Below the pieces are notes generated by a model. The model saw nothing but the letters and a program-made list of their open reading frames with translations, was not told where the DNA came from and made no database searches. A stretch of DNA of 64,000 nucleotides, from the NCBI RefSeq assembly GCF_001663775.1, contig NZ_KV467168.1, positions 1,285,408 to 1,349,407 of the forward strand. Reading direction: 5' to 3'. Below, piece after piece: positions 33,308-42,387 of this stretch. The stretch's first letter is position 1; every line of letters starts with the position of its first letter. This DNA comes from Arthrobacter sp. B6 (lineage in GTDB: Bacteria; Actinomycetota; Actinomycetes; Actinomycetales; Micrococcaceae). Position numbers and translations under genes: made by a program.

Positions 33308-34341
33308 AACAACGTGGCAGCTTCATCGAGCGCCTCTCCTCCACACAGATCGTGTACCTCGTGGCGCTGCTGACGCTGATCGTTGGTGCCGTGCTCGTCG
33401 GCTCGATCGGACGGAACTTCTTCAGCCAGGGCAATATCTCCAGCATCCTGACCGGAACCAGCGTCCTGGGTTTCATCGCCATCGGACAGACGCTGGTCAT
33501 CCTGGCCGGCAGCCTGGATCTCTCGGTTCCTTATGTCACCAGCCTGGCCAGCCTTGTTGCCGCCGGCGTGATGGCGAACAACCCGGGCAACGTCCTGCCC
33601 GGCGTCGTGCTCACGCTGGGTGCCGCGGCGGTCATCGGCCTGGCGAACGGGCTGATCGTGGCCCGCCTCAATGTGCACGGGTTCATCGCCACGCTGGGCA
33701 TGGGGTTGATCATCAGCGGCTTCCTCGCCACCAATTTCAAGGGCAGCTTCGGCCAGACCCCGCTGTCGTTCCGGCTGATCGGTGCGACGGGCCTGGGGCC
33801 TGTTCCCATCTCGACCATCATTATGCTGGCCTGCGCGGGCCTGGCTATGCTGCTGCTCCACCGCACGCGCATGGGCCACCACCTCTACGCCGTCGGTGGT
33901 GACATTTCCGTCGCCCGGACCTCTGGAATCCGCGTGGATTTGCCGGTCATCACAGCCCATGTGATCTGTTCACTGCTCGCAGGAATGGCGGGGCTTCTCC
34001 TCGCCAGCCGGCTGGGCGTGGGCAGCCCGACGGTGGGTTCCCAGGGCGGCTACGATCTGCTCTCCATCGCCGCAGTGGTCCTCGGCGGCACCCTGCTGGC
34101 CGGCGGCAAAGGAACCATCACCGGCACCCTGGGCGGTGTCCTCATCTTCGCCATGCTGGACAACATCATGTCCGTCATGCAAATCAACCCCTTCCTCAAG
34201 GACGTGGTCAGGGGCGTGGTGATTGTCGTCGCCGTCGCCGTGTATGCCCGCCGCAGGACGGTCACCAGGCCGGAGCGGTTCAGCGCGAAGGCTTCTGCGG
34301 AATCGCCCGCCGCAGAGCCCGCACGCGCGGAGCGGCCATGA
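33304..34341 (+). CDS. CUT2 sugar ABC transporter permease 1 (RbsC-like)
   Basis: This 345-residue protein has eight to ten membrane segments and the RbsC family marks GQTLVILAGSLDLSVPYV near residue 60 and GHHLYAVGGDISVARTSGI near 197. Both ends overlap neighbours by four bases. It pairs with the next permease as a heterodimer, which is less common in CUT2 systems than a homodimer. Confidence 0.92.
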   Translation: MKQRGSFIERLSSTQIVYLVALLTLIVGAVLVGSIGRNFFSQGNISSILTGTSVLGFIAIGQTLVILAGSLDLSVPYVTSLASLVAAGVMANNPGNVLPGVVLTLGAAAVIGLANGLIVARLNVHGFIATLGMGLIISGFLATNFKGSFGQTPLSFRLIGATGLGPVPISTIIMLACAGLAMLLLHRTRMGHHLYAVGGDISVARTSGIRVDLPVITAHVICSLLAGMAGLLLASRLGVGSPTVGSQGGYDLLSIAAVVLGGTLLAGGKGTITGTLGGVLIFAMLDNIMSVMQINPFLKDVVRGVVIVVAVAVYARRRTVTRPERFSAKASAESPAAEPARAERP

Positions 34342-35450
34342 GCACAGTCCTGCCCTCCGGGCGCAGCACCGTCCTCCGGCAGAACCGCGCCAGCCGCTCC
34401 GAGCGGCTCCTAAGGGCTGTGCGCACCCCCGGCGGCGCTGTTTTTATCCTGCTGATCGGCCTCCTGGCGGCCATCATCGCGCTGAATCCCTCCTTTGGAG
34501 AGCCGGGCTCCTTCATCCGGTTCATCGGCAGGACGGCCCCGATCGCCATCGCCGCCGTCGGCCAGTACTTCGTTATTGTCAGCGGCGAATTCGACTTGTC
34601 CATGGGATCAGTGGTGACCATGCAGGTCATCGTTGCCGGTAACCTGATCCGGCAGGACGATTCCAGGGTGATTCCGGTCCTGGTCCTGATGTTTGTGCTC
34701 GGCGCCTTCATCGGACTGGTGAACGGACTGATCACAACGCTGCTGAAGGTGCCCAGCTTCATTGTGACCCTGGGCATGATGCTGGCCTTGCTCGGGCTGG
34801 TCCTCTACTGGACCGGCGGCGCGGCCCAGGGAAACCCGGCGGACAGCTTCCGCCAGATAGGGCGCGGCGGGATCCAGGATGTCCCGGTCCTGGACATCAT
34901 TCCCTACCCTGTCATCATCCTGACCGCGGTGGCCATCCTGGCGTTCGTCCTGATGCGCCGCCCCTTCGGCCGCATGCTCATCGCCGTCGGTGACAATCCG
35001 AGGGCTGCTGAGCTGGCCGGCTCCCGCGTCTGGTGGGTGCGGACGCGGGCGTTCATCATCTCGTCGCTGTCGGCCACCGTGGCCGGCATCCTGCTGGTGG
35101 GCTACGCGGGAGTTCACCCGTCGGTAGGGCGGGGTTACGAGTTCACGGCGATCACCGCCGTCGTCCTCGGTGGCGTTGTGCTGGGAGGCGGGCGCGGCTG
35201 GGTTCTGTCTGCGGCGGCCGGCGCGTTCGCCCTCGAGGCGCTGTTCACCCTCCTGAACTTCATGGGCGTCCAGGCCACCTGGCGGGACACGGTCCAGGGG
35301 GTCATCATTATCGTCGCTGTGGCAGCAGCGTCCAAGTCATGGCAGCGCAAGCGCAAGGGAGCAACTGCCGCTGCCCATGATGAACGGCACAGGCTTAGTG
35401 CAGCACCCATGCCCCACGAGGGCACCGAACAAGGAGGAGATCGAATCTGA
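34338..35450 (+). CDS. CUT2 sugar ABC transporter permease 2 (RbsC-like)
   Basis: This 370-residue protein shows the same family marks: GQYFVIVSGEFDLSMGSVV near residue 75 and GRMLIAVGDNPRAAELAGS near 213. It has a basic N-terminal tail and a hydrophilic C-terminal extension not seen in the first permease. Its stop shares one base with the start of the binding-protein gene. Confidence 0.92.
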   Translation: MSTVLPSGRSTVLRQNRASRSERLLRAVRTPGGAVFILLIGLLAAIIALNPSFGEPGSFIRFIGRTAPIAIAAVGQYFVIVSGEFDLSMGSVVTMQVIVAGNLIRQDDSRVIPVLVLMFVLGAFIGLVNGLITTLLKVPSFIVTLGMMLALLGLVLYWTGGAAQGNPADSFRQIGRGGIQDVPVLDIIPYPVIILTAVAILAFVLMRRPFGRMLIAVGDNPRAAELAGSRVWWVRTRAFIISSLSATVAGILLVGYAGVHPSVGRGYEFTAITAVVLGGVVLGGGRGWVLSAAAGAFALEALFTLLNFMGVQATWRDTVQGVIIIVAVAAASKSWQRKRKGATAAAHDERHRLSAAPMPHEGTEQGGDRI

Positions 35451-36667
35451 TGCGCAAACACTCTATTCGCGCGATCGCGCTTGGGGCGGCGTTGCCGCTG
35501 GTGGTGCTGACTGCCTGTACCACCACGGATCCGTCGGTTACCGAAACGACGGCTCCTGGTTCACCTGCAGAAACCAGTCCGGCGAGCCAGGAATGGTTTG
35601 ACCAGGCGCTGTACGACGCGCAGTTTCAGCAGCGTTCGGCCACCTTTGAAGGGAACCCGGAGCAGCCCTACCTGCAGTACATCGCCGGCGACATGACGGA
35701 CACCGCAAAGTTCGCCTCACCCGGGGCGAAGAAGGTCTGCTTCGCCAATGCCTCCATCTCGAACCCGTGGCGCCAGACCGGCTGGATCACCATGAACCAG
35801 CAGCTCAAGGTCCTGCAGGATTCGGGGGTCATTTCCGAGATGGAGACCCGGGATGCCAAGGACAACGACAACACGCAGATCGCGGACATCGACTACTTCA
35901 TCGACGAGGGCAACTGTGACGCGTTCGTCATCTCGCCCAACTCCACGGCGGCCCTGACCCAAGCGGTGGAACGTGCCTGCGAGACCGGCAAGCCGGTGGT
36001 GGTGTTTGACCGCGGCGTGGAAACCGACTGCGCCACCACGTTCATCCACCCGATCGGCGGCTTTGCCTGGGGCATAGACACCGCCACGTTCCTGACCGAC
36101 AGGCTGCAGTCCGGTGACAAGGTGGTGGCCCTGCGCATCCTTCCCGGCGTGGACGTGCTGGAACACCGCTGGGCGGCGGCAAAGAAGATCTTTGAGGAGA
36201 AGGGAATCCAGGCCAGGGACTACTTCACCGGGGCTGACCCCACCGAGATCAAGAAAATCATCTCGGATGAACTGGCCACCGGCGACGTCCAGGGCGTCTG
36301 GATGGACGCCGGAGACGGTGCGGTGGCTGCCCTCGAGGCCTTCGAGGATGCGGGCAAGGACCTGCCGGTGATGACCGGCGAGGATGAGATGAGCTTCCTG
36401 ACCAAGTGGAAGGAAACCGGAATCGATGCCATGGCTCCCGTCTACTCCAACTTCCAGTGGCGCACCCCGCTGCTGGCCCTGGAAAAGATCTTCAAGGGTG
36501 AGCAGATCCCGGCCGAATGGATTCTCCCGCAGGAGCCCATCCTGGCGGACGAGCTGGACTCCTGGCTGCAGCGCAACCAGGGGATGCCCGGCGGGCACTA
36601 TGCCAAGTTCGGCGGAGAAGACCTTCCCGGCTACCCGGAGGTCTGGCAGCAGCGGCAAATGCCCTGA
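35450..36667 (+). CDS. CUT2 substrate-binding lipoprotein
   Basis: This 405-residue protein has a lipoprotein signal (LPLVVLTAC, Cys23 as the likely lipid site) and a periplasmic-binding fold of the ribose/galactose type (CFANASISNPWRQTGW, then CDAFVISPNSTAALTQ and VVVFDRGVETDC). It follows the permeases; start ATG overlaps the permease stop, with GGAGG upstream. The sugar is not evident from the binding site. The isomerase-like gene downstream may act on it. Confidence 0.9.
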   Translation: MRKHSIRAIALGAALPLVVLTACTTTDPSVTETTAPGSPAETSPASQEWFDQALYDAQFQQRSATFEGNPEQPYLQYIAGDMTDTAKFASPGAKKVCFANASISNPWRQTGWITMNQQLKVLQDSGVISEMETRDAKDNDNTQIADIDYFIDEGNCDAFVISPNSTAALTQAVERACETGKPVVVFDRGVETDCATTFIHPIGGFAWGIDTATFLTDRLQSGDKVVALRILPGVDVLEHRWAAAKKIFEEKGIQARDYFTGADPTEIKKIISDELATGDVQGVWMDAGDGAVAALEAFEDAGKDLPVMTGEDEMSFLTKWKETGIDAMAPVYSNFQWRTPLLALEKIFKGEQIPAEWILPQEPILADELDSWLQRNQGMPGGHYAKFGGEDLPGYPEVWQQRQMP

Positions 36668-36715
36668 CACCACTCTGCGTACGGCGTGGGAGGGTGCGGC
36701 GTTGAAAGGGGCGGC

Positions 36716-37564
36716 GTGAAGCGTCTCATCGGAATCAGCACATGGGTCTGGGAGTCTCCGTTGACCGACTCCAACCTGGGCGGGCACCTGGCGAGGATCG
36801 CCGCGATGGGGTTTGACGCCGTCGAACTGCCCCTCGGAAACGCCGGCGACTTCACGCCCGCCGTCGTGCGCGAATCGCTGGAGTCCACGGGGCTTGCCCC
36901 GTTTGTTGTCGGTGCCATGGCGCCGGGCCGGGACCTCGTGGCCGCGGCCCCGGCCTCCGTGGAAAGGACGCAGGCCTACCTCATGGCCTGCGTCTCCATG
37001 GCCGGCAGCATCGGTTCGCCCAGTGTTTGCGGTCCTTTCTACGCCCAGACCGGCCGGGTCTGGCGGATGTCGCCCGGGGAGCGTCGGGAGGCCTACGCCG
37101 AGCTGCGCCACAATCTGCAGCCGGTGGCGGCCCGGGCCCGGGAAGTGGGCGTGGTGCTGGGCATCGAACCGCTGAACCGGTACGAAACTTCCCTGATCAA
37201 CACGGTGGAGCAGGCACTCGAGGCGCTGGAGCCGTTGCTTGGCAACGGCGTCGGCCTTGCCCTGGACAGCTACCACCTTCACATCGAGGAGCGCTCGCTG
37301 GCCGCCGCGGTCCGGGCGGCGGGAGAACACGTGGTTCACGTGCAGGTTTGCGGGAACGACCGAGGCGCCCCCGGCGGGGACCAGACCGACTGGGCGGGCT
37401 TCCTGCAGGCCCTGGACGAGGTGGGCTACAGCGGACCGTTGAACATTGAAAGTTTCACTGCGGAGAACGCCGCGATTGCCGTTGCGGCCTCCATCTGGCG
37501 GCCGCTGGCCCCGAGCCAGGACGAGTTGGCTGCCAGGGGCCTCGCTTTCCTGCGCGGCGTATAG
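36716..37564 (+). CDS. Sugar phosphate isomerase/epimerase (AP endonuclease 2-like TIM barrel)
   Basis: This 282-residue protein of the xylose isomerase-like TIM-barrel family has GTG 36716 after AAGGGG. The metal-binding residues appear in LGIEPLNRYETSLI (Glu), ALDSYHLHIEER (Asp and His), VHVQVCGNDRG and the final NIESFTAEN (Glu). Relatives include D-psicose/tagatose 3-epimerases. It is the last gene of the CUT2 operon and probably interconverts the imported sugar. Exact specificity is not readable. Confidence 0.85.
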   Translation: MKRLIGISTWVWESPLTDSNLGGHLARIAAMGFDAVELPLGNAGDFTPAVVRESLESTGLAPFVVGAMAPGRDLVAAAPASVERTQAYLMACVSMAGSIGSPSVCGPFYAQTGRVWRMSPGERREAYAELRHNLQPVAARAREVGVVLGIEPLNRYETSLINTVEQALEALEPLLGNGVGLALDSYHLHIEERSLAAAVRAAGEHVVHVQVCGNDRGAPGGDQTDWAGFLQALDEVGYSGPLNIESFTAENAAIAVAASIWRPLAPSQDELAARGLAFLRGV

Positions 37565-37624
37565 GCGTGCTGCGGCGTAGAACCACCGGGAAGCCGGCCA
37601 CCGTTGTGTCCGGGCTCGGGAACT

Positions 37625-38137
37625 TCAGTTCTCCGGCCGGGAATAGGAGGACCCCGACGCGGTCCTCTCCAGCAGCCCGAAGTCGACAAGGTACCGGCGC
37701 AGCAGCACCACGTCGTCCGTGTAACTCAGCAGCCGCTCATTGACCTGCCTCTCGGTGAGGTCCTCCCCCGGCCGGATGGCTTCGCCGACAATCCACGCCA
37801 GGAGCTCGCGGCGGTCCGCCGCGCTGGCCGGGTACCTGTCGATCCGGCCCAGGCGCAGGAAGCGGTCCACCCCGGTCTTCGGCTGCCGCTTGGGCTGCTG
37901 GGACAGGAGGTCGTGGAAGATCGTGTCCGAGGCCTGATAAGCGTTGCTTCCCTTCCGCTCCACCAGTCCGGCCTCCAGCAGGATGGCGATGGCCCGGTTA
38001 CGGCGCTGCTCCTTCGCGTCGGCGAGGACTTCCTCACCGAGCACGATCTGCCCGTACGCGGTGCGCGCGTCCCGGTTGGCGAGCGCCGCCATCACCCGGC
38101 GCCAGTGCGGTCCACTTTGCGCGGACGGTCCGTTCAC
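37625..38137 (-). CDS. DUF2087-domain protein, likely DNA-binding
   Basis: A 170-residue protein. The N-terminal half is a winged-helix-like region (WRRVMAALANRDARTAYGQI, then RNRAIAILLEAGLVERKG) and the C-terminal half is a DUF2087 segment (VDRFLRLGRIDRYPASAADR, then YTDDVVLLRRYLVDFGLLER). Such proteins are annotated as putative regulators without a known target. It follows the racemase gene by 19 bases on the same strand. Confidence 0.75.
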   Translation of the reverse strand: MNGPSAQSGPHWRRVMAALANRDARTAYGQIVLGEEVLADAKEQRRNRAIAILLEAGLVERKGSNAYQASDTIFHDLLSQQPKRQPKTGVDRFLRLGRIDRYPASAADRRELLAWIVGEAIRPGEDLTERQVNERLLSYTDDVVLLRRYLVDFGLLERTASGSSYSRPEN

Positions 38138-38156
38138 TTGCCTCCACCTCCCACTG

Positions 38157-38849
38157 CTATTCGGAGCCGCCCCGCCGGCGGGACGGGATGGCCGCTGCGA
38201 CCGCTTCGACGGCGGAGCGCGGGCTCGTCAGGACGGGAGCGGAGAGCCCGCGCAGCAGGGCGGCAGCCGGTTCCATGCTCGCCTGGGCGAGGACGACGAC
38301 GTCGCACCGGTTTGAGAGCACGCGGGCCGCTTGTGCCACCCGGGAGTTGTACTGCCCAGCATCTCCGCTGAGGAAGGCGTCCCATGCCCCGTCCACGAGG
38401 CTGACCTCGATGGATGTGGCGGAATCCGTGGCCGCAGCCTCCTCCGCAAGGACGCGTGCGGTCGGCTCAACAGTGCTTGTGAGCGCCGCGACAACGCCGA
38501 TCCGCGGGCCAAGGGTGACGGCCCGGCGAAGCATGGGCCGGTCGATCCGGATCACGTCCACGCCGTCTGCTGACAGTCCTTCCGCGACCTCGCCCAGTGT
38601 CGAGCAGGTGCAGAGGATTACCTCGCAGCCGGCCTCCCGGAGCTCCGAAAGGTGGCTGGCCACGACGGCGCCTACGCGCTCCGCTGTTCCGACCTGCCTG
38701 GCAAGCTCCAAAGCTTCGGGATCCACCCGGTGGACTGTGCGGGCGGACGGCATGAGCTCCTGGGCCAGGGCCTCGAACGTCGCCACGTGGACCTGCGCTG
38801 TGTGGAGGAAACCAACGGTACCGGCACAGCCGGGGCGAAGTTCGATCAT
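38157..38849 (-). CDS. Aspartate/glutamate racemase-like protein
   Basis: This 230-residue protein belongs to the Asp/Glu/hydantoin racemase superfamily. The N-terminal segment is VGFLHTAQVHVATFEALAQE; one active-site Cys would be Cys83 or Cys85 in VILCTCSTLGEVAEG. The other half has DVVVLAQASMEPAA, where the second Cys of classical racemases is replaced by Ala. A missing second Cys suggests a decarboxylase-like or non-racemising activity, or one-sided chemistry. It is likely co-transcribed with the DUF2087 gene. Confidence 0.75.
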   Translation of the reverse strand: MIELRPGCAGTVGFLHTAQVHVATFEALAQELMPSARTVHRVDPEALELARQVGTAERVGAVVASHLSELREAGCEVILCTCSTLGEVAEGLSADGVDVIRIDRPMLRRAVTLGPRIGVVAALTSTVEPTARVLAEEAAATDSATSIEVSLVDGAWDAFLSGDAGQYNSRVAQAARVLSNRCDVVVLAQASMEPAAALLRGLSAPVLTSPRSAVEAVAAAIPSRRRGGSE

Positions 38850-38980
38850 GGGGCCTGACTGTAACAGAGCAGGCCGGCGTCATCAGGGACTATGCGCCGG
38901 GCGGTAGGCCATTGCCATCCGCTCTTCTGGAGTTGGCTGTCGCAACCAGGGTGGCCAAGGCTCCCCAGGTGCGGCACAGC

Positions 38981-39009
38981 AAGCCCCCGGGTGATGCACC
39001 CGGAGGCTT
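38981..39009 (-). terminator. Terminator after the DUF4190-like gene
   Basis: A 13-position stem with one mismatch (AAGCCCCCGGGTG against CACCCGGAGGCTT) and a 3-base loop lies 20 bases past the stop of the minus-strand gene at 39029. No T-run. Confidence 0.65.
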
Positions 39010-39028
39010 TGCACTTGTCCTGTGAGTG

Positions 39029-39913
39029 TTACTGAACGGCTACGAAAACTTTGTCGGCGAGCATGCCCGGCCTGACGGCGAGGACACCTTGGCCAGCCGT
39101 AGCGGTCGGCACTTCAATAGCCTCATTGCCTGTTGCTGTGCCGTCCTTGTAGAGCGTGCTCGTGGTGTCGACGGGCTCCGGTGCGACGACGAGCTTGTCG
39201 AGTCCATTGACAGTCGTGCCGTCTACTGTCACGTATTCGATTGAGACAAAGGCCGGCATCTGCCCGTCAGGGTCATCGCCAATGTAAGTGGTGGAGTAGT
39301 TCACGAGGATGTATTGCGCCCCCTCAGTCGGCGGTTCATTGAATGAGTTGGCAGCGATTACAGCATCCGTGGCGGCGAGCGTGACGGAGTTGATCACGAC
39401 GCGCCAGTCGTCAGACTCGATGACCGAGCCGATTGGGTACGGATTGCCGCGAGTTCCGGCTTCGGCGGCCGGATCTGCTGCTCCATCAGTGGCACCAGCG
39501 TCGCCGGACGGTGCTACGACTTTGGTGTCGCCGCTGCCTAGGGCGTTGTCGATGGAGGACCCGACGACGGCAAAGAACACGACGACCCCGACGATTGTTC
39601 CAACGATTGACAGGATCAAGGCAGCGATGCCCATCCCTTTGGGTTTGTCCTTTAGGAACAGTGAAACGAGAGCCAGAACGAATGCAATTGGCAGCAGTAT
39701 CCAGCCAGCGATGAGGGCACCGGGCATACAGGCGAAGATGAACCCGAGCGCCGCTGTGACGAGTGCGATGAGCCCGACGACGTTCAACTGCTTCTTTGCC
39801 TTCGTCGGCTGGGGCGGGAACGGCTGCGTTGGCCCCCTATAACCCGGCTGTGCGAGAGGTGGCTGCCCAGGCTGCCCGGGTGCCGTCTGCTGGTAATCCT
39901 GTTGATGTGACAT
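39029..39913 (-). CDS. DUF4190-like membrane protein with DUF4352-like domain
   Basis: This 294-residue protein has a Gln/Pro-rich cytoplasmic N-terminus (about 1-40), then three membrane segments (about 44-62, 66-85 and 92-118, including GIAALILSIVGTIVGVVVFF), and an extracellular beta domain (about 150-294) that resembles DUF4352. ATG 39913 has GGGGGA just upstream. Such proteins are common in actinobacteria and of unknown function. It is preceded by the small gene at 40004, which could be co-transcribed. Confidence 0.75.
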   Translation of the reverse strand: MSHQQDYQQTAPGQPGQPPLAQPGYRGPTQPFPPQPTKAKKQLNVVGLIALVTAALGFIFACMPGALIAGWILLPIAFVLALVSLFLKDKPKGMGIAALILSIVGTIVGVVVFFAVVGSSIDNALGSGDTKVVAPSGDAGATDGAADPAAEAGTRGNPYPIGSVIESDDWRVVINSVTLAATDAVIAANSFNEPPTEGAQYILVNYSTTYIGDDPDGQMPAFVSIEYVTVDGTTVNGLDKLVVAPEPVDTTSTLYKDGTATGNEAIEVPTATAGQGVLAVRPGMLADKVFVAVQ

Positions 39914-40003
39914 TTGTTCCCCCATATTTCTATTAGTGTGTTCAATTTCGACTTCAGCCAGATTGCAAGCTCAGGTCGGTAGTGTGTTGTGGCAGTTACT
40001 GTT

Positions 40004-40258
40004 TCAGCCACGAACCACAGCGAGAGGTTTTGAAGTCCTACCTGACGAGAGCGTCACTGAGGGACGGCCGCCGGAGACGATATCATTGTCAACAATGTCG
40101 CCACCGTTGGAGCCAGTACCGTTAATTCCCCAATAACAGCTGCCGGTGACATCGGAAGTAGTGCGAGCAGGACGAGTCGGCAGATGCTCAACTGTCTGAA
40201 GATTAGGCGGCGCTGCCGGCCTTTCAGGAATCCCTTGAGAGGGATTATTTTCGGTCAC
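40004..40258 (-). CDS. Small hypothetical protein starting VTENN
   Basis: An 84-codon frame with GTG start after GGGGG. The sequence (VTENNPSQGIPERPAAPPN, later WGINGTGSNGGDIVDND) is Pro, Ser, Thr and Gly rich, with no family match. Its first bases GTGACCGAAAATAA are identical to those of the small gene at 54105-54293. In both places a gene for a multi-pass membrane protein follows. The call as a gene rests on the ribosome site and that parallel. Confidence 0.4.
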   Translation of the reverse strand: MTENNPSQGIPERPAAPPNLQTVEHLPTRPARTTSDVTGSCYWGINGTGSNGGDIVDNDIVSGGRPSVTLSSGRTSKPLAVVRG

Positions 40259-40712
40259 GAGTGTTGCCCCCAATTTTCGTGCAGATGCTTCTTTTTGACT
40301 GCCAGTCGGTCACGGAGTTGAATCTCATCAGTTCTGGCATCCGGCCAGATTGCGAACATTCACCAATGTGCCCGGTGTCGCTACAACCTCGTCGAAGATG
40401 AGCCTATTTGCTTTGCGGGCCACGGCCGCAGTGCTGGGCGAATCCTCAGTCAACATTCAGGCTTTCTTGAGCTGATCCTGAGGTTTTGTGGCTCTCTTAG
40501 GTTTTTTTGCTCTCAAGGTTCCGCGCGTGAATTGCCGAATTCGAGGACTTTACGTAACTCACGAATGCACGACAGCACAGGCGAAAACCTGGAACCCAGC
40601 ATGCTGCTCCCTTTGACTAAATTTGTAATGCTCATGAGGCTATTTTCATCCCAAGATACGGTGTTACGCTCGGCAGGCAATTCGCATCGATATCTGAATT
40701 CTGGGGGCACAA
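40259..40712. other. AT-rich spacer without a supported gene
   Basis: About 450 bases of clearly lower GC than the flanks, with runs such as GGTTTTTTTGC. Two frames of 60 to 75 codons on opposite strands (40513-40710 and 40532-40762) overlap each other and show no family features. I see no certain regulatory site. Confidence 0.5.
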
Positions 40713-40901
40713 ATGAATACGAGTTCTCGACGCAATGGAGCGCGAAAGCCGGTCAACAGTGAGGTTGCCCATGAGGCCCGGACGCTGCGGCGACCCTGGA
40801 TTTCTCGACGGCGAGCGGCTGGTGCGGCGGCAGCTGTCGCAATGTTATCTCAGCTCCTGAGCTCAAGTCTGTGCCGCCGGATCCCTCCGCGCAACGGTTA
40901 A
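40713..40901 (+). pseudogene. Truncated N-terminus of a secreted protein
   Basis: A 62-codon frame with a good GGGGG ribosome site encodes a basic leader and hydrophobic stretch (RRRAAGAAAAVAMLSQLLSS), a signal-peptide-like start, then stops after a few residues. The next frame continues with APELKSVPPDPSAQR, typical of an extracellular linker. It looks like the 5' end of a large secreted protein lost by frameshift and deletion. Confidence 0.4.
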
Positions 40902-41000
40902 TCCTGCTCTGTTAACAACCACCGGTTGCTGGTCAGCGGTCACCGCCAAGTGCCGGAGGCAGACCTGAACTAAACGAGCGTTTGGTGGGTAAAATGGACC

Positions 41001-41348
41001 ATGTTGGTCTTTCTAGCCCTCGGCTGGCTGGCATATGTGGGCTTCCTACTTGGCGCCCTGGTCCTCGCCGGCATCATCTGGGTCCTGTGCAATCTGGTGC
41101 TCTGGATCATGGACCTGAAGCCCCGGCTCACTCGCCCAATGCCCGTTGTGAGTATGCCCGCTGCCCGAAAGTCCAGTGCGATCCCGCGGCCGAAGCCGAC
41201 GCCTATAGTGGCCCCCGTCCGCGAGCGGGCGGAAGCCAAAGTCACGTCCGACATCTGGCCTAAATGGACCGCGGCACGCAGGCAGTACATGGACCGCGAG
41301 CTGTTCCTCTGGCAGGAGCAGTTCGACGCCCTGAACGCCCCCAAGTGA
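41001..41348 (+). CDS. Small membrane protein with proline-rich linker
   Basis: A 115-residue protein with one long or two short hydrophobic segments (LVFLALGWLAYVGFLLGALV, then IIWVLCNLVLWIM), a Pro/Ala/Arg linker and a C-terminal charged helix (MDRELFLWQEQFDALN). The plan matches the protein at 12581-12976. It lies just before an SRPBCC remnant and a hemerythrin remnant. Function unknown. Confidence 0.6.
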   Translation: MLVFLALGWLAYVGFLLGALVLAGIIWVLCNLVLWIMDLKPRLTRPMPVVSMPAARKSSAIPRPKPTPIVAPVRERAEAKVTSDIWPKWTAARRQYMDRELFLWQEQFDALNAPK

Positions 41349-41460
41349 GGCGCCCTCCAAGACACCTACGCACAAGTTCATTCCACGTGCTCTCGTGGAT
41401 TCCTAAGCCCGGGATTGCACTGCGCCTATCAATCCCACCAATTGAATCGGCAGGACGGCC

Positions 41461-41890
41461 ATGAAACTTGATCGCTCCATTGTCATTAACCGGCCGCCGT
41501 CGGTCGTTTTTGATTTTGTCGCCGTGAACCATGTGCACAACCATCCACGGTGGGATCCTCACATGGACCTCAAGCAGCCTTACGGACGGACCCGTGGGCG
41601 TCGGCACGCGGTTTCAGCGCCGCCACACGCGGATCGGCGCCGCCATTAAGGGCACGATGGAGGTCGTTGAGTTCGAACCGGGTCAGTCCATGGGCTTCCA
41701 CATTCTCGACCAAACACCCAACGGACCGCTGGAAGTCAACTCGCGTTCAACCCTGGAGTCCCTGGACGAGGGCGCCAGCACCAGAATGACTATCTACCTT
41801 GACGTGCCGGCGATGGAAGCCTCGATGGACCCCACGATGATCGAAGGCAGCCTCAGCCGGATGAAGGAACTCATAGAAGCTGAAACCTAG
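41461..41890 (+). pseudogene. SRPBCC-family protein with frameshift
   Basis: The first 39 residues (KLDRSIVINRPPSVVFDFVA, ending HMDLKQ) are in one frame; the remainder (LTDGPVGVGTRFQRRH, VEFEPGQSMGFHILDQTP, SRMKELIEAET) is in the next. One extra C in CC at 41578-41579 explains the break. Repaired, it is a normal SRPBCC protein of about 143 residues. A ribosome site AGGA precedes ATG 41461. Lesion and sequencing error cannot be told apart here. Confidence 0.75.
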
Positions 41891-42047
41891 GCAGCAGGAC
41901 GGCGCACGCACTGGCTGCTCTTCCGACGTTGCTCAACCGAACATCCACGTACGCAGTTGCGCCGGCGTCGCCACGTTGCTTGCCAGGCACCGGACGGCGT
42001 TGTCGACGATGACGCAACAGTGGGATAGCCGCCGCCGGCCTCTCGCC

Positions 42048-42372
42048 AATGTGCGGCATCAGGTGGACGATACGATGCTGCCGGGGAGAGGCCCTGGTCG
42101 CAGTGACTAGCGTTAGGGGCCATCCAATGACTGACTTCTTCACCATGCAGCCCGGCGAGACCGCGGCGCCTTTGCCGCCAGGACCCGTCCTGTCTGCGGG
42201 AACGGCCGGCATGCGGCGCATCCACCGCTTTTTCCCCGCCCGCCACGGACGATCCGACGTGGGGACGGCTGGAGGACCAGATCAGCTGGTATTACTGCTG
42301 CAGCTTCCTCACCGCCCGCGCTTGTCCAACAAACCCGTCACACCGGTAGGCTGGAAAACCCAGACCCACTAA
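42048..42372 (+). pseudogene. Truncated hemerythrin copy fused to other debris
   Basis: Bases 42048-42235 copy the upstream region and first 36 codons (MTDFFTMQPGETAAP onward) of the gene at 13202. Homology stops abruptly at 42235. The next bases, read in another frame, give DDPTWGRLEDQISWYY, which resembles the start of DUF4231/SLATT-type membrane proteins, and then stop. The first ATG frame runs on to a stop by 42372. This is a recombination scar, not a working gene. Confidence 0.7.
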
Positions 42373-42387
42373 GTAGCGAGGCATAAC

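Noticed and set aside
32641..33960. 439-codon antisense frame over the CUT2 genes (also 35717-37339)
   Set aside because: Asp/Gly/Gln-rich shadow sequence without start signals; the sense strand has complete ABC transporter genes.
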